From the NCBI RefSeq assembly GCF_004358345.1, contig NZ_CP037952.1:1364001-1428000 (forward strand): a DNA stretch of 64,000 bases. Direction: 5' to 3'. The position numbers and the translations under genes are program-made. Source of the DNA: Parashewanella spongiae. GTDB taxonomy: Bacteria; Pseudomonadota; Gammaproteobacteria; Enterobacterales; Shewanellaceae. Below the pieces are notes generated by a model that worked only from the letters and a program-made list of their open reading frames with translations, did not search any database and had not been told where the DNA came from. This document shows positions 35,763-46,137 of the stretch, one piece after another (positions within the stretch are counted from its first letter, which is position 1; each line of letters opens with the position of its first letter).

Positions 35763-36674
35763 ATGGCAGCTTATTTTTCACTAATTCTTGTGATTATTAC
35801 TCTAGTGTCCGGTATTATTTGGGCCATAGATGCATTCGCATTCGCACCAAAACGTAAACAAGCTTTAGCATTGGCTGAAACGAAGCAAAGCTTAGATGAT
35901 GACGCGAAAGAAAAAATCCTTCGTGAACCTGCGGTAGTGGAAACAGCACATTCTATTTTTCCGGTAATAGCCTTTGTTCTGGTTTTGCGTTCGTTTATTT
36001 ATGAACCTTTTCAAATCCCTTCCGGTTCGATGATGCCAACCTTGCTGGTTGGAGATTTTATCTTGGTTGAAAAATTCAGTTATGGCTTAAAAGATCCTGT
36101 ATGGCGAAGCCAACTTGTTGAAACAGGTAAGCCAAAACGTGGTGATGTCGTTGTATTTAAATATCCAGTAGATCCAAAAGTTGATTACATTAAACGAGTG
36201 ATTGGTTTGCCAGGTGATAAAATTATTTATCGTAATAAACACCTTTCAATTGTTAAAGCTTGTGTTGATAAATCCGATTGCCCGAAGGCTGAAGTAGTCC
36301 ATACTGATGAACTCAACCGTGGTGAATTTAACCAAGACGGTGTAGCGATGTTGCGTTATGAAGAGCAGTTGGGTGATGTTAATCATGATATCCTGATTAA
36401 CCCATCGCGCCGTGAAATGACTCAGGCCTACCTTAGACAAGCTGGAACTAAGTCTTATGAGTTTGTTGTACCTGAAGGCCAGTATTTCATGATGGGCGAT
36501 AACCGAGATAATAGCCTTGATAGCCGTTTTTGGGGATTTGTTCCTGAAGCTAATTTAGTGGGTAAAGCAGTAGCAATTTGGATAAGTTTTGAATTTGAGC
36601 GCACGGAAGCTGATTTATTGCCGACTTGGATACCAACAGGTGTTCGATTTAATCGCGTAGGCGGAATTGTGTAG
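35763..36674 (+). CDS. lepB: Signal peptidase I
   Basis: Cleaves Sec and Tat signal peptides at the outer face of the inner membrane. 303 residues. Two N-terminal TM segments (about 3-23 and 62-80), catalytic Ser89 in [14 protein letters not shown] and Lys144 in [12 protein letters not shown], plus the conserved [18 protein letters not shown]. The TAG stop and the rnc ATG are one base apart. Confidence 0.97.
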   Translation: MAAYFSLILVIITLVSGIIWAIDAFAFAPKRKQALALAETKQSLDDDAKEKILREPAVVETAHSIFPVIAFVLVLRSFIYEPFQIPSGSMMPTLLVGDFILVEKFSYGLKDPVWRSQLVETGKPKRGDVVVFKYPVDPKVDYIKRVIGLPGDKIIYRNKHLSIVKACVDKSDCPKAEVVHTDELNRGEFNQDGVAMLRYEEQLGDVNHDILINPSRREMTQAYLRQAGTKSYEFVVPEGQYFMMGDNRDNSLDSRFWGFVPEANLVGKAVAIWISFEFERTEADLLPTWIPTGVRFNRVGGIV

Positions 36675-36675
36675 T

Positions 36676-37356
36676 ATGAAATCGTGGAAAAATAACGATC
36701 GTTTGTTACGTACTTTAGGGTACAAATTTAAGAATGATAAACTGTTAACCCAAGCTTTGACTCATAGAAGTGCTAGCCACAAGCATAATGAGCGGCTTGA
36801 GTTTTTAGGTGATTCAATTTTATCTATTGTGATTTCTGATGCTTTATATCATCAGTTTCCTAAGGCAACAGAAGGTGACATGAGCCGGATGCGAGCAACG
36901 CTTGTTCGTGGCGATACATTGGCTGTGATAGGTCAAGAGTTCGGATTGGGTGAGTATTTGCATTTGGGCCCAGGCGAACTGAAAAGCGGTGGCTTTCGCA
37001 GAGAGTCAATTCTAGCGGACGCTGTGGAAGCTATTATAGGTGCCATTTATTTAGACTCAGATCTCGAAACTATCAGGCAACTACTTTTAGACTGGTACGC
37101 AGTGCGTTTGAAAGAGATACTGCCAAATGTAAATCAAAAAGATCCTAAAACCTTGCTTCAAGAACATCTTCAAGGGCTTAAAAAGCCACTCCCAGACTAT
37201 AGGGTCAAGAAAATTAAGGGTGAAGCACACGATCAAACATTCACTGTTGAATGTAAAATAGAAAAAGTCGGTCAACCCGTTATCGGAGTTGGCGGATCTC
37301 GCCGTAAAGCAGAACAAAATGCTGCGGCTCAAATGTTGGAGCTGTTAGCTAAATGA
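36676..37356 (+). CDS. rnc: Ribonuclease III
   Basis: Cuts double-stranded RNA in rRNA and mRNA maturation. 226 residues, as in E. coli. Catalytic signature [11 protein letters not shown] with Glu42 and Asp46, the second acidic site in [14 protein letters not shown], and a C-terminal dsRBD ([29 protein letters not shown]). The ATG at 36676 is used; a TTG three codons upstream overlaps lepB and is rejected. The 3' end overlaps era by 4 bp (ATGA). Confidence 0.98.
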   Translation: MKSWKNNDRLLRTLGYKFKNDKLLTQALTHRSASHKHNERLEFLGDSILSIVISDALYHQFPKATEGDMSRMRATLVRGDTLAVIGQEFGLGEYLHLGPGELKSGGFRRESILADAVEAIIGAIYLDSDLETIRQLLLDWYAVRLKEILPNVNQKDPKTLLQEHLQGLKKPLPDYRVKKIKGEAHDQTFTVECKIEKVGQPVIGVGGSRRKAEQNAAAQMLELLAK

Positions 37357-38360
37357 GTAGTAACCAAAAATCGTCAGAAACCTCAGCTGTAGAACCTAGC
37401 CTCGATGAACTACTAGCCAGTATAAATAAAACCTCTCCACAAGCGGTACAGTATGACGAAACTTTTTGTGGAATGGTCGCCATTGTTGGTCGTCCTAATG
37501 TAGGTAAATCAACTTTGTTGAATCGTTTACTGGATCAGAAAATCAGTATTACGTCTAAAAAGCCGCAAACCACACGTCATCGTATTATGGGCATTCATAC
37601 TGATGGGCCGAGACAAACGGTTTTTGTTGATACTCCGGGGCTACATATTGAAGAACGTCGTGCGATTAATCGATTGATGAACCGAGCCGCATCGAGTTCG
37701 TTAGCTGACGTTTGCATGGTAGTGTTTGTGGTTGATGGAATGAACTGGACCGCAGATGATGAAATGGTCTTGCAAAAGCTTACACGTGGTGCAGAAGCGC
37801 TCGACCGTAAAATCGTGCTAGCTATTAATAAAGTTGATTATATTACAGATAAAGAAGCTCTGTTTCCGTATCTTGAACAAATCGCAACTAAAGCAAAATT
37901 TGATGAAATATTGCCTATTTCAGCTAAAAACGGCACCAATGTTGAACGTATTTTAGAGCTTGCTAATGAAGCACTACCAGCTTGTCCTCACTTCTTTCCT
38001 GAAGATTATGTGACCGATCGTTCTCAACGGTTTATGGCTTCAGAGATTGTACGCGAGAAATTGATGCGATTTTTGGGTGACGAGCTGCCGTATGATGCTA
38101 CCGTTGAAATCGAGCAATTTAAGCTCATGGAAAATGGTGTTTACCACATCAATGCGCTCATTCTTGTGGAGCGAAAAGGCCAGAAGCGTATGGTCATTGG
38201 CAATAAAGGCGAACGCATTCGCACGATTGCGACTCAGGCTCGATTGGATATGGAAACTCTATTTGATAATAAAGTATTCCTAGAAGTTTGGGTAAAGGTA
38301 AAATCTGGATGGGCTGATGATGAACGCGCTCTCCGTAGCTTAGGTTACGGTGAAGAATAA
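37353..38360 (+). CDS. era: GTPase Era
   Basis: Ras-like GTPase with a KH domain that binds the 3' end of 16S rRNA during 30S maturation. 335 residues; E. coli Era is 301, the difference being a Ser/Gln-rich N-terminal extension of about 34 residues. Motifs: GRPNVGKST (46-54), DTPGLH, NKVD, SAKNG; KH segment [16 protein letters not shown]. Starts within the last codons of rnc (ATGA overlap), implying translational coupling. Confidence 0.98.
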   Translation: MSSNQKSSETSAVEPSLDELLASINKTSPQAVQYDETFCGMVAIVGRPNVGKSTLLNRLLDQKISITSKKPQTTRHRIMGIHTDGPRQTVFVDTPGLHIEERRAINRLMNRAASSSLADVCMVVFVVDGMNWTADDEMVLQKLTRGAEALDRKIVLAINKVDYITDKEALFPYLEQIATKAKFDEILPISAKNGTNVERILELANEALPACPHFFPEDYVTDRSQRFMASEIVREKLMRFLGDELPYDATVEIEQFKLMENGVYHINALILVERKGQKRMVIGNKGERIRTIATQARLDMETLFDNKVFLEVWVKVKSGWADDERALRSLGYGEE

Positions 38361-38406
38361 CAAATTCTATCAGCATAGGCTGCAAAACAACTAGGAAATA
38401 ACGCCA

Positions 38407-39099
38407 ATGGAGCGAGGTTACGTTTTACATCACCGTCCTTTTCAAGAATCGAAAGCTTTAGTTAACTTGCTAGTCGATGGAAAGGGCAGAGTGGATGCCG
38501 TAGCTCGCTTAGGTAGTGGCAAACGTTCAATTAAATCTGTACTACAGCCATTTCAACCGCTTATATTTACGCTTTCCGGTCGTTCAGAACTAAAAACATT
38601 GGGGCAGATCGAGGCCGCTGCTCCAGCAGTCCCACTATCAGGCCAAGCCTTATATTCAGGCATGTATCTTAATGAGCTGACTGTGCGCGTTTTGTCGATT
38701 CATCATGATGCAACAGAGTTATTTCAGATTTATCATCGAACCTTGTTACAAATGGCTTCTGAATTTTGTCAGAGCCAATTGCGTCTTTTTGAATATCATT
38801 TATTGCAAGAGTTAGGTGCAATGCCAAGCTTGCAGTTTGATGAAAATAGAGATCCTTTCGAAGAAGATATTTATTATCGGTTTATTTCCGAGCAAGGCTT
38901 TAGTCCTTGCTTAAACACTAAAATTGAAAGCAGCTTTTCAGGTCAAAGCTTAATAGCTTTACGAGAAAACAACATCCAACCTGCTCACTTTAAAGAGCTT
39001 AAATTTCTAATGAGGGAGATGTTGAAACCTTTACTTGGGCAAAAAACACTATTGAGTCGACAATTGTTTTTAACATCACGCAATAAACCAGCTAGTTAA
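38407..39099 (+). CDS. recO: DNA repair protein RecO
   Basis: Helps load RecA on SSB-coated DNA in the RecFOR pathway. 230 residues. N-terminal OB fold (GYVLHHRPFQESKALVNLLV, GRVDAVARLGSGKRS), then the helical region with LYSGMYLNELTVRVL. Last gene of the lepB-rnc-era-recO run. In most relatives pdxJ follows; here an 8.4-kb accessory block intervenes. The 3' end overlaps the convergent DUF2785 pseudogene by 8 bp. Confidence 0.95.
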   Translation: MERGYVLHHRPFQESKALVNLLVDGKGRVDAVARLGSGKRSIKSVLQPFQPLIFTLSGRSELKTLGQIEAAAPAVPLSGQALYSGMYLNELTVRVLSIHHDATELFQIYHRTLLQMASEFCQSQLRLFEYHLLQELGAMPSLQFDENRDPFEEDIYYRFISEQGFSPCLNTKIESSFSGQSLIALRENNIQPAHFKELKFLMREMLKPLLGQKTLLSRQLFLTSRNKPAS

Positions 39100-40024
39100 T
39101 TCTTTTCATAGCGGCTTCTATCGCTGGAACCATCTTTTTTAATGTCTCGTTTTTACTATTTTTGATATTGGCATACAGCGAAAATAAAAAGCTTTTGGTG
39201 TTATGTAATTTTGCTAAACTTTGCTGGCTTTTGAATACATGATTCCAATTTCGATAGGGTTCAGGGTTACTGATTTTAGCAATAAAAAAGTCCCATTCAG
39301 CAAGTGTGTGTTGTTGTCTTAAAAAGGTATAAATAATAGGCCGTGCAATTCGTTCAGGCTCACCGTAAATATAGAAGTGCCCATTTTGTGGTGTGATTTG
39401 GTTAGCCAACGCAGTGAGCATTTCGTCTAGGCTGTTCTTTTCTACTTGCTGATTCAGCATGAGTTGTAACATCAAGTCAGCGCCGTGTGCGATAGCATGC
39501 CGCCAACCTACAGTGTCATCAAAACCTCGATAATCATTGATACTATTTAAATACTGGACGGCTGTTTTAACAGCAAGCAATCTTTGTTCTGCAGTTAGGT
39601 AAGGTGACTTACGGTCTACGCGAACAACCTCAGCAAGTACTAATGCAGAAAAAGATTTATAAACACCATGTGAATCATTGACTTCTGAGCTTAACGTATT
39701 AATGAGGAAATTAAACATATCCAGTTGAGTTGATTTGTTGATTTCATCGGCTCTTAATCACTGGCTTAGTGCTGAGTAAGCAACCCCATCTCTAATTTGG
39801 GGTTTTGGACTGGCTAAGCAATTGAGTAAAAATATAGATAATTTTTGTTTCTTATCATTATTTTTTAATTCGAAGTTTTTCTTTTTAAGCGCTATAAGCT
39901 CGTTGACGAAGGCATTGTTATTATCGCATTTTTCACTTGCCGAATTTGCATTAATAACCTCTTTACTTTGTGTTACTGTGCTGAACAATAGGGTTATGAG
40001 TAATACCCCAAAAGTTATTTTCAT
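39092..40024 (-). pseudogene. DUF2785 secreted protein broken by one in-frame stop
   Basis: ATG 40024 (AAGGA 8 nt upstream) begins a signal peptide (MKITFGVLLITLLFSTVTQS) and 88 codons ending SALSQ, then TGA at 39760-39758, then the same frame continues LRADEINKSTQLDMFNFL to the end. Rejoined: about 310 residues. The DUF2785 signature YRGFDDTVGWRHAIAHGADL lies in the second part. TGA is one change from TGG (Trp), a likely ancestral codon here. Function of the family is unknown. A downstream restart at 39718 would lack the signal peptide. Confidence 0.82.
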
Positions 40025-40071
40025 TCGATTGTCCTTATCATTATTGAAAACGTTGTAGTCTTATAAGTCCA

Positions 40072-41268
40072 TTAGTGCCATGGGTTTTTATGTTTAGGAT
40101 TTTGTATAAAATTTAGGTCAGTGAGTGTATGAAGAAACTCAATAAGTTGTTCTTTTTCTTTCTTAGTTAATTCAAAACCTTTCACAAAAGGACTTTTGAG
40201 CGGATGCAGCCTTCCATCACCCGGATATTTTCCGGAAGTAATATTACGTCCACCTGCAGCATATACATCAATGACTTCTTCAAGAGTGGCAATGCTGCCG
40301 TCGTGCATGTATGGCGCAGTTAAAGCAATGTTCCTAAGAGTTGGCGCTCTAAACCTCCCATCATCTAAAAAGTTGCCACTTACTTCGGCTAATCCAGTAT
40401 CTACTTGAGGATAACCTTTACTGACACCTTGTTGATCAAGTTGAGTTAATACAAAATCGGGACGCTCGGTATAATAAAGACCAGTATTATGAAACGGTCG
40501 TCTATCTAGAGGTTGTTTTTCATGAGTGGTGGATTGAGTAAAGTTGAACCCACCATGACAATGATGACATTCTAGTCGCTCTGAAAAAAATAAGTTCATC
40601 CCTACTAATTCATCCGGCGTTAATGCTTCATCTTGTTGCTGATAGGCGTATTTATCAAACTTTGTGTCTAAAGAAATTAAACTTCGAACAAAGCTTGATA
40701 ATGCTTGGGTGATATTGGTGAATGTCGGTTTTACATTTTGGCTCGCAAATGCGGCGTCGAAAAGTTTGGGGTATGGGGCTCGTTTAAAACGACTTAATAC
40801 CATCTGTTCATTTCCACTCACACCAAGCTCTATTGGATTATCACCAAAGATAGGCAGTAAAATTTGTCGTTCGAGTGTTGTAATCCCATCATGTGACCAA
40901 GTTAGGGTTTTATTATATGCAATATTCACCAATGCAGGAGAATTACGTCGATGATGTTGGCCAGTACTTCCTGTTGATGTGACTTTAGGTTCAGCAAAAG
41001 CTAATGATTGTATATGACAAGTTGCACAGCTTTGTTTTTGATTAGCTGAAAGGGACTTATCATAAAAAAGGAAGCGTCCTAACTCTACCTTTGCATCAGA
41101 CATGGGGTTTGCTTTCGGTACTGCAGGTTTAGGGAATCCGTCTGGAATTTCCCAAGCATAAGCTTCTTGAGTCGTTTCTTTTGAAGCTTTGTCTGGCTGG
41201 CAACCTAGCAATATAAAAAGAAAACTAAGAGAACAGACTAGCTTAAATTTGGAGTTTAAAGAGTTCAT
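40072..41268 (-). CDS. MbnH-like di-heme enzyme (metallo-mystery pair)
   Basis: 398 residues from the ATG at 41268, which overlaps the stop of the MbnP gene (ATGA). Lipoprotein lipobox LLGC (Cys23). Heme motifs CATCH (81-85) and CHHCH (234-238), with MauG-type segments MSDAKVELGRFLFYDKSLS and APYMHDGSIATLEEVIDVYA. In studied systems MbnH oxidises a Trp of MbnP to kynurenine, creating a copper site. Paired directly with MbnP here. The divergent anchor-B gene is probably the third member of this locus. Confidence 0.88.
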   Translation of the reverse strand: MNSLNSKFKLVCSLSFLFILLGCQPDKASKETTQEAYAWEIPDGFPKPAVPKANPMSDAKVELGRFLFYDKSLSANQKQSCATCHIQSLAFAEPKVTSTGSTGQHHRRNSPALVNIAYNKTLTWSHDGITTLERQILLPIFGDNPIELGVSGNEQMVLSRFKRAPYPKLFDAAFASQNVKPTFTNITQALSSFVRSLISLDTKFDKYAYQQQDEALTPDELVGMNLFFSERLECHHCHGGFNFTQSTTHEKQPLDRRPFHNTGLYYTERPDFVLTQLDQQGVSKGYPQVDTGLAEVSGNFLDDGRFRAPTLRNIALTAPYMHDGSIATLEEVIDVYAAGGRNITSGKYPGDGRLHPLKSPFVKGFELTKKEKEQLIEFLHTLTDLNFIQNPKHKNPWH

Positions 41269-42086
41269 TTGAGTTGCCATACCCCTTCATCCAACTGTAG
41301 CGAGCTAACTAATTGGCGACAGGTATTTGAGGTCATATTCGACATACAAGAAGTTCTACTCATTTCTGGATTGGTGAGTATTGGCGCTAAAAGTGGTTTG
41401 AGGTTAAACACCAGAGAAGATTGATTCTGATAATCAAAACTAAAATGGATTTGGTTAGGGTATCGACATGGAGTTTTAGGTGAACGCAATATACTTTCGG
41501 CTTTACACCCTGTAGAACCAAGGTGAAATTGCCAGCCTGTTTGATAGTATGTTTTTGGATCTTTTGTTCCTTTACCAAGATCAATTCTTAAAAATTTATG
41601 CCCTTGTTGCCACGTCCAAAACATATCACTTTGGTTTAATGGAGCTGATTGTTTAAGTGGATTGAGGTGATTAATTTTAAAAGGCACGCCTAACGTAAAG
41701 CTGAATGTTCCTTCCTCAATCTCATTGTTGAAATATAGATTCCAATTTGCGTTTTGAGTGTTTTTCTCTCCGTTGCATGGGCTGCCGATCAGAGCAATTG
41801 ATGACTGTTGGTGATGATTATTTTTTGATATTAAAGGTAAGCTTTGGCCGTTGTTTTTGAACTCACTCAGGTAGAACTGAATTTGGTTAAGTGTCCACTT
41901 ACTTTCAATGGGTAAAATGCTTGCGCAACTGATTGGAGTTTGATCCCACATCAGCCTGACTTTTAGAGTAGATCCAGTTTGTTTGCAAGAACTCAGCAAC
42001 AAGGAGCAAAAAATCACAAAGAAGTTAAAAAAAAGATAATGAGGTCTTAGACGAAAAGCTGATGAACCCCCAAAGCAACAAAGCAT
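41265..42086 (-). CDS. MbnP-like metal-binding lipoprotein (metallo-mystery pair)
   Basis: 273 residues from the ATG at 42086 (AAAAAGG upstream); an upstream ATG at 42152 is rejected because the lipobox LLSSC (Cys34) then lies too deep. The family pattern is present: LNQIQFYLSEFK, FTLGVPFKINH, and MFWTWQQGHKFLRID (155-169) with Trp157/Trp159, plus paired Cys (GCKAES, TPCRYP). In MbnP a Trp is converted to kynurenine that helps bind copper; which Trp here is not certain. Partner MbnH overlaps downstream. Likely outer-membrane or periplasmic lipoprotein. Confidence 0.85.
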   Translation of the reverse strand: MLCCFGGSSAFRLRPHYLFFNFFVIFCSLLLSSCKQTGSTLKVRLMWDQTPISCASILPIESKWTLNQIQFYLSEFKNNGQSLPLISKNNHHQQSSIALIGSPCNGEKNTQNANWNLYFNNEIEEGTFSFTLGVPFKINHLNPLKQSAPLNQSDMFWTWQQGHKFLRIDLGKGTKDPKTYYQTGWQFHLGSTGCKAESILRSPKTPCRYPNQIHFSFDYQNQSSLVFNLKPLLAPILTNPEMSRTSCMSNMTSNTCRQLVSSLQLDEGVWQLK

Positions 42087-44497
42087 ATTTAAAGCCTTTT
42101 TGTATTTATTATGAATGTATAAATATCTGCTTATAAAAAAAATGACAAGCAAATTGTTATAAAAAAGTTGAATATTAATATATTGACCATTATGTTAGTT
42201 GTAAAACGGATTTACTGACTAATCGCCAAAATAATCAGAGCGATGGTTCAGTGCTATTGCTCAGGGAATTTTATTTATGCAAGTCATTTCTTCTATTTTT
42301 CGTTTCTCATTTTTGGCTTTTTCACTTTTTTGCCTTGATGCAAACCTTTCACGTGTTTTGGCTCATTCTGAACATGACAAAGCTCGCTTTGTAGATTCAA
42401 ATGGAAAAGATATTGGACGGTGTGATAGTCCATTACGACCCTGTAAAACTATTACCTATGCGGTTAATCACGCCAATAAGGGAGATAAGATTTTGGTCGC
42501 TGGTGGGGAATACCGCCTAAATGATGTCGAAGACGTATTTTTGATGACCAGCAAGATTGTGCCAGTTCTAGGGGGGTATAATCGTTACGATCATTTCCTT
42601 TCTCAAGCACCGCAGTTGAACTCAACAACGTTAATAGGCGTACCTGAAGAATTTGTCGATGATTTGCGTAATAGTGGCTTCCATGTTGTTAATGACGGTA
42701 TAGCTCGATACGGTGCTAGGTTGAAAGATAGGCTAAAAAATCATGCTGATCTACAGAACAGTCACCGCAAAACAAGCTGTGTTGATGGTAAAGCGGGTAA
42801 TTTTAACTGTAGCAATATTGATTTAGTCTCACATATGTCGTTAGGGGATTTTTCATCAAATCCGCCTTCAGCCAATGATATATGGGGACACGTTGATCTT
42901 AATACTGGCACAGAGTATGCCATTATAGGTTTGAGGAACGGTACTTCAGTGGTGAGTCTTGAAGACCCAGAGAGTCCTAGAGAAGTTGGTTTTATTACTG
43001 GAACATCAACAAGCTGGCGAGATATTAAAGTTTACCAATGGTTTGATGAAGCCAGCTTAAGTTGGAAAGCTAATGCTTATGTTGGCTCGGAAGGCTCAAA
43101 CTATATACATATTATTGATTTAAGCCAACTTCCTGATTCAGTTTCAAAACTCAATACAGATAAAGCGAGCTTAAGGGCTCATAATGTTTATATAAGTAAT
43201 GTTGACTATACGACCAACACTGCATTAGAAGGTGCTTCACCTTCTTTACATTTAGTAGGACAAAATGTTGGCGGAGGTGAATTTAGAAATTATAGTTTGG
43301 CTGATCCAAGTAAGTTGCAAATCCAATACGCCCGCTCTGGAAATCCGCGTTCTTTCTATACACATGATGCTAGCTCAATGCTTGTTAAAGGAGCTAGAGC
43401 TGAAAGTGATTGTAATTCAGCTTCTTGTGCAGTTTTATTTGACTTTAATGAAGAGGAAATGCGGATTTGGAATATCAGTGATCCAACTCAAGTAGATGAA
43501 TTGTCTAACATTACATACCAGAATGCGTCTTACGTTCATTCGGGCTGGTGGAGTGAAGATAAACAATATGTTTTTGTGCATGATGAGCTGGATGAACAAA
43601 ATCACGGATTAAATACCACAGTACGTGTGTTTGATATAAACAATTTACAAACCCCGAGGTTAGTAAAAACATGGACAGGTCCTTCAAAAGCTATTGATCA
43701 TAATGGTTTTGTAAGAGGAAATCGTTATTACATGTCAAACTATCAGCGTGGTGTAACGGTTTTAGATATATCAGATGCAGCCGATCCTAAGCATATTGGA
43801 TATTTTGATACTTATCCTGCATCAGACAGTAACGCGTTTAATGGTGTATGGGGAGTTTATCCATATTTACCCTCTGGGCTTATTATTGCGAGTGATATAA
43901 ATAGCGGTTTATATATTTTAAAAGATAACACGTTAGCTAGCTCATCCGGCTCAGTCAGTTTTGAACGTAAAGAATCTCTAATCATACCGGGAAATACAGC
44001 AAGGTTAACCATACAGCGACCTGAAGGCCGTGGTGCGGTGAGTGTCGGCTATGAAACCTTAGCGGCTTCAGCAGAAAGTGACGTTGATTTTCAGCCTCAA
44101 TCAGGACGACTTAATTGGGAAGCGGGAGATAATAGGGCAAAGTCCATTGAATTAGTAAGTTTGGACAGTGGTAAAAATAAGGAATTACTCGTATTTGTAA
44201 GATTATTCGATCCCAAAGGTGGATTGACATTAACCTCTCCTAGTTATCACACCTTAAAAGTTGGCGTAAACCCTATTCAAGCCGGAACTATCAGCTTCTT
44301 AGGCAATGACAATGTCGTTAATGAAGGTGATGGAAGCGTATCGGTTAAAGTGGCCAGAACAGGTGGTAGCTCGGGATCGGTCAAGGTTAATTATCACTTG
44401 CAAAGCGGAACGGCTAGCGTTGGTGAAGATGTGGTTGAAGTATCAGGTGAACTTGAATGGAGTGATGGTGATAATCAACTAAAGACAATTACTGTTT

Positions 44498-46137
44498 GGG
44501 TGTGGGTCTTTTAAAACGACGAAGTTATCCACATCTGTATAACCTCTGTTTGGATTGCTTTTTGTGATACTCCCAATACTTTTCAATATCACCACTCGAT
44601 CTTAACGACCTAAGTTTTAATATAGCTTCTGCACCTTCAAGACTCCATCTCGCTCCAGTGATATCCAACCTATCATTAATCAGATGACGACAAGCTCCCT
44701 CAATGACACCGCTAGCAATTGGGAAACCTTGCTCTAACGCTTTACCGTATTCTAATCTTGATTTATTTCTCAATAGATAACCGATGCACTTATTAATGCC
44801 TTCTCGTTGTTTTAATTTCCGTTTTGTTGCACTGATCCCAAGGCCTTTTGCTACTTGTGACGCATTACCTCGTAAGATTTCAGTCGCTCGCTTTTCTATC
44901 CAATCTTCGACTTCTGGATCATCTTTTTCAAATAAGCACCACGCCGCTTTCCAGAGATATTCAAGCACATGGATGAAATCCATGACCACCGTTGCATTGA
45001 TGTTGAGTTTCTTCATCACCCGATAAATTTGTTTTAGCTGATGAGGATGACCATCAACGAGTACAACCCACTGACGGCTTTGAGTTGGGTCTCGTTCCAG
45101 AGCTTCTAAAAATGCTTCTTCAATCACAGTCGCAGCGCTTCTTTCTACGCTTGCCCACACACGTTTATTTCTTGGTGGCACACGTAATGGACGAACATTT
45201 GAATTATCGTTTCTAGACATGATTGATTCTGGGGTACGATGCAAAGGCTTGGTGGTGTATACCGCTGCAACTTCTGCCATTCGTTTGCGGTCTTTTTTTT
45301 CTCCAGCACTTAGGCGTCCTTTGAGCTTCTGTTGTTTCGCTGCTTTTTGCGTGCCCTCTCTCAAGCTATTAGGTTGCATAACGATGCCTTTTCCATCCAT
45401 AGTCAATACCAGTAAATCAGATGTATTTTCTGGCTTAAGGTATCTCTGCTGGAGATAAAAACCATCAAAATCTTGTGCAATATCCTGCACAATTTGCCTT
45501 GCTTGTCGCTTGGGCACGTGCGCACCTGTGGTGGTATCTATTGAGCTTACTGCATCATCATATGAGCCTTTGACTGCTTCTGTAGCGAGTCTTAGGCGTA
45601 CACCATCAGAGTATTTATCTTTCGAAAGATTCAGCTCACCATCCATTGGAAACACGCTATCACACCGACGTTGACTGTAACCTTTTCGATGCATCGTTAC
45701 GGTACCAAATAAACTTTCTAAGTTTCGTTTGCAGTTATTTTTCAAATGATTCAATGCAATGTCACGGTTGGAACAAACTTGCTGACGGGGCTCTTCAGCG
45801 GTTTTGATATCTAAGAAACCCTGTAATAAACACCGCAACAACTCAGTTCCTTCGGTATCGATATAAGCTTCAACTTCTCCATGGCTCTCTTGCTTAACTT
45901 GCTCGTCTTCGAGGTGCGAAATAATACGTTCAAATTGCAATTTGGCTTCAGAAAAGAATGAAAATTCGAGTGAGTTTGAGTATGCTAGTTTCATGAAAGG
46001 AGCCTTTTTATATACTTGTTGTGTGTGGAAACTGATAAGTACTATAAAATTGCTCCTTTCGCACCATTTATTAAACCCATCCAATTGATAATTAATGATC
46101 TTTTCATGGTTTTCGTCGATCAAAAAGATCTACACCC
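44498..46137 (-). mobile_element. ISKra4-family insertion sequence
   Basis: 1640 bp with inverted ends GGGTGTGGGTCTTTT and AAAAAGATCTACACCC. Direct repeat TTACTGTTT (9 bp) at 44489-44497 and 46138-46146. One transposase gene, opposite to the host gene. Insertion looks recent: the duplication is perfect and the host frame is intact outside it. Confidence 0.92.
44525..45994 (-). CDS. ISKra4-family transposase
   Basis: 489 residues from the ATG at 45994 (MKLAYSNSLEFSFFSEA); the frame extends upstream to 46123 but the AAAAAGG site precedes the internal ATG. Family signatures: VLTMDGKGIVMQPNSLREGT, VMDFIHVLEYLWKAAWCLFE, SGVIEGACRHLINDRLDITG and ARWSLEGAEAILKLRSLRSS. DDE-type. Intact, so the element may be active. 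Confidence 0.92.
   Translation of the reverse strand: MKLAYSNSLEFSFFSEAKLQFERIISHLEDEQVKQESHGEVEAYIDTEGTELLRCLLQGFLDIKTAEEPRQQVCSNRDIALNHLKNNCKRNLESLFGTVTMHRKGYSQRRCDSVFPMDGELNLSKDKYSDGVRLRLATEAVKGSYDDAVSSIDTTTGAHVPKRQARQIVQDIAQDFDGFYLQQRYLKPENTSDLLVLTMDGKGIVMQPNSLREGTQKAAKQQKLKGRLSAGEKKDRKRMAEVAAVYTTKPLHRTPESIMSRNDNSNVRPLRVPPRNKRVWASVERSAATVIEEAFLEALERDPTQSRQWVVLVDGHPHQLKQIYRVMKKLNINATVVMDFIHVLEYLWKAAWCLFEKDDPEVEDWIEKRATEILRGNASQVAKGLGISATKRKLKQREGINKCIGYLLRNKSRLEYGKALEQGFPIASGVIEGACRHLINDRLDITGARWSLEGAEAILKLRSLRSSGDIEKYWEYHKKQSKQRLYRCG

Noticed and set aside
39718-39760. Selenocysteine or recoded TGA in the DUF2785 gene
   Set aside because: No SECIS-like hairpin noticed downstream and the family is not a selenoprotein family; nonsense mutation is simpler.
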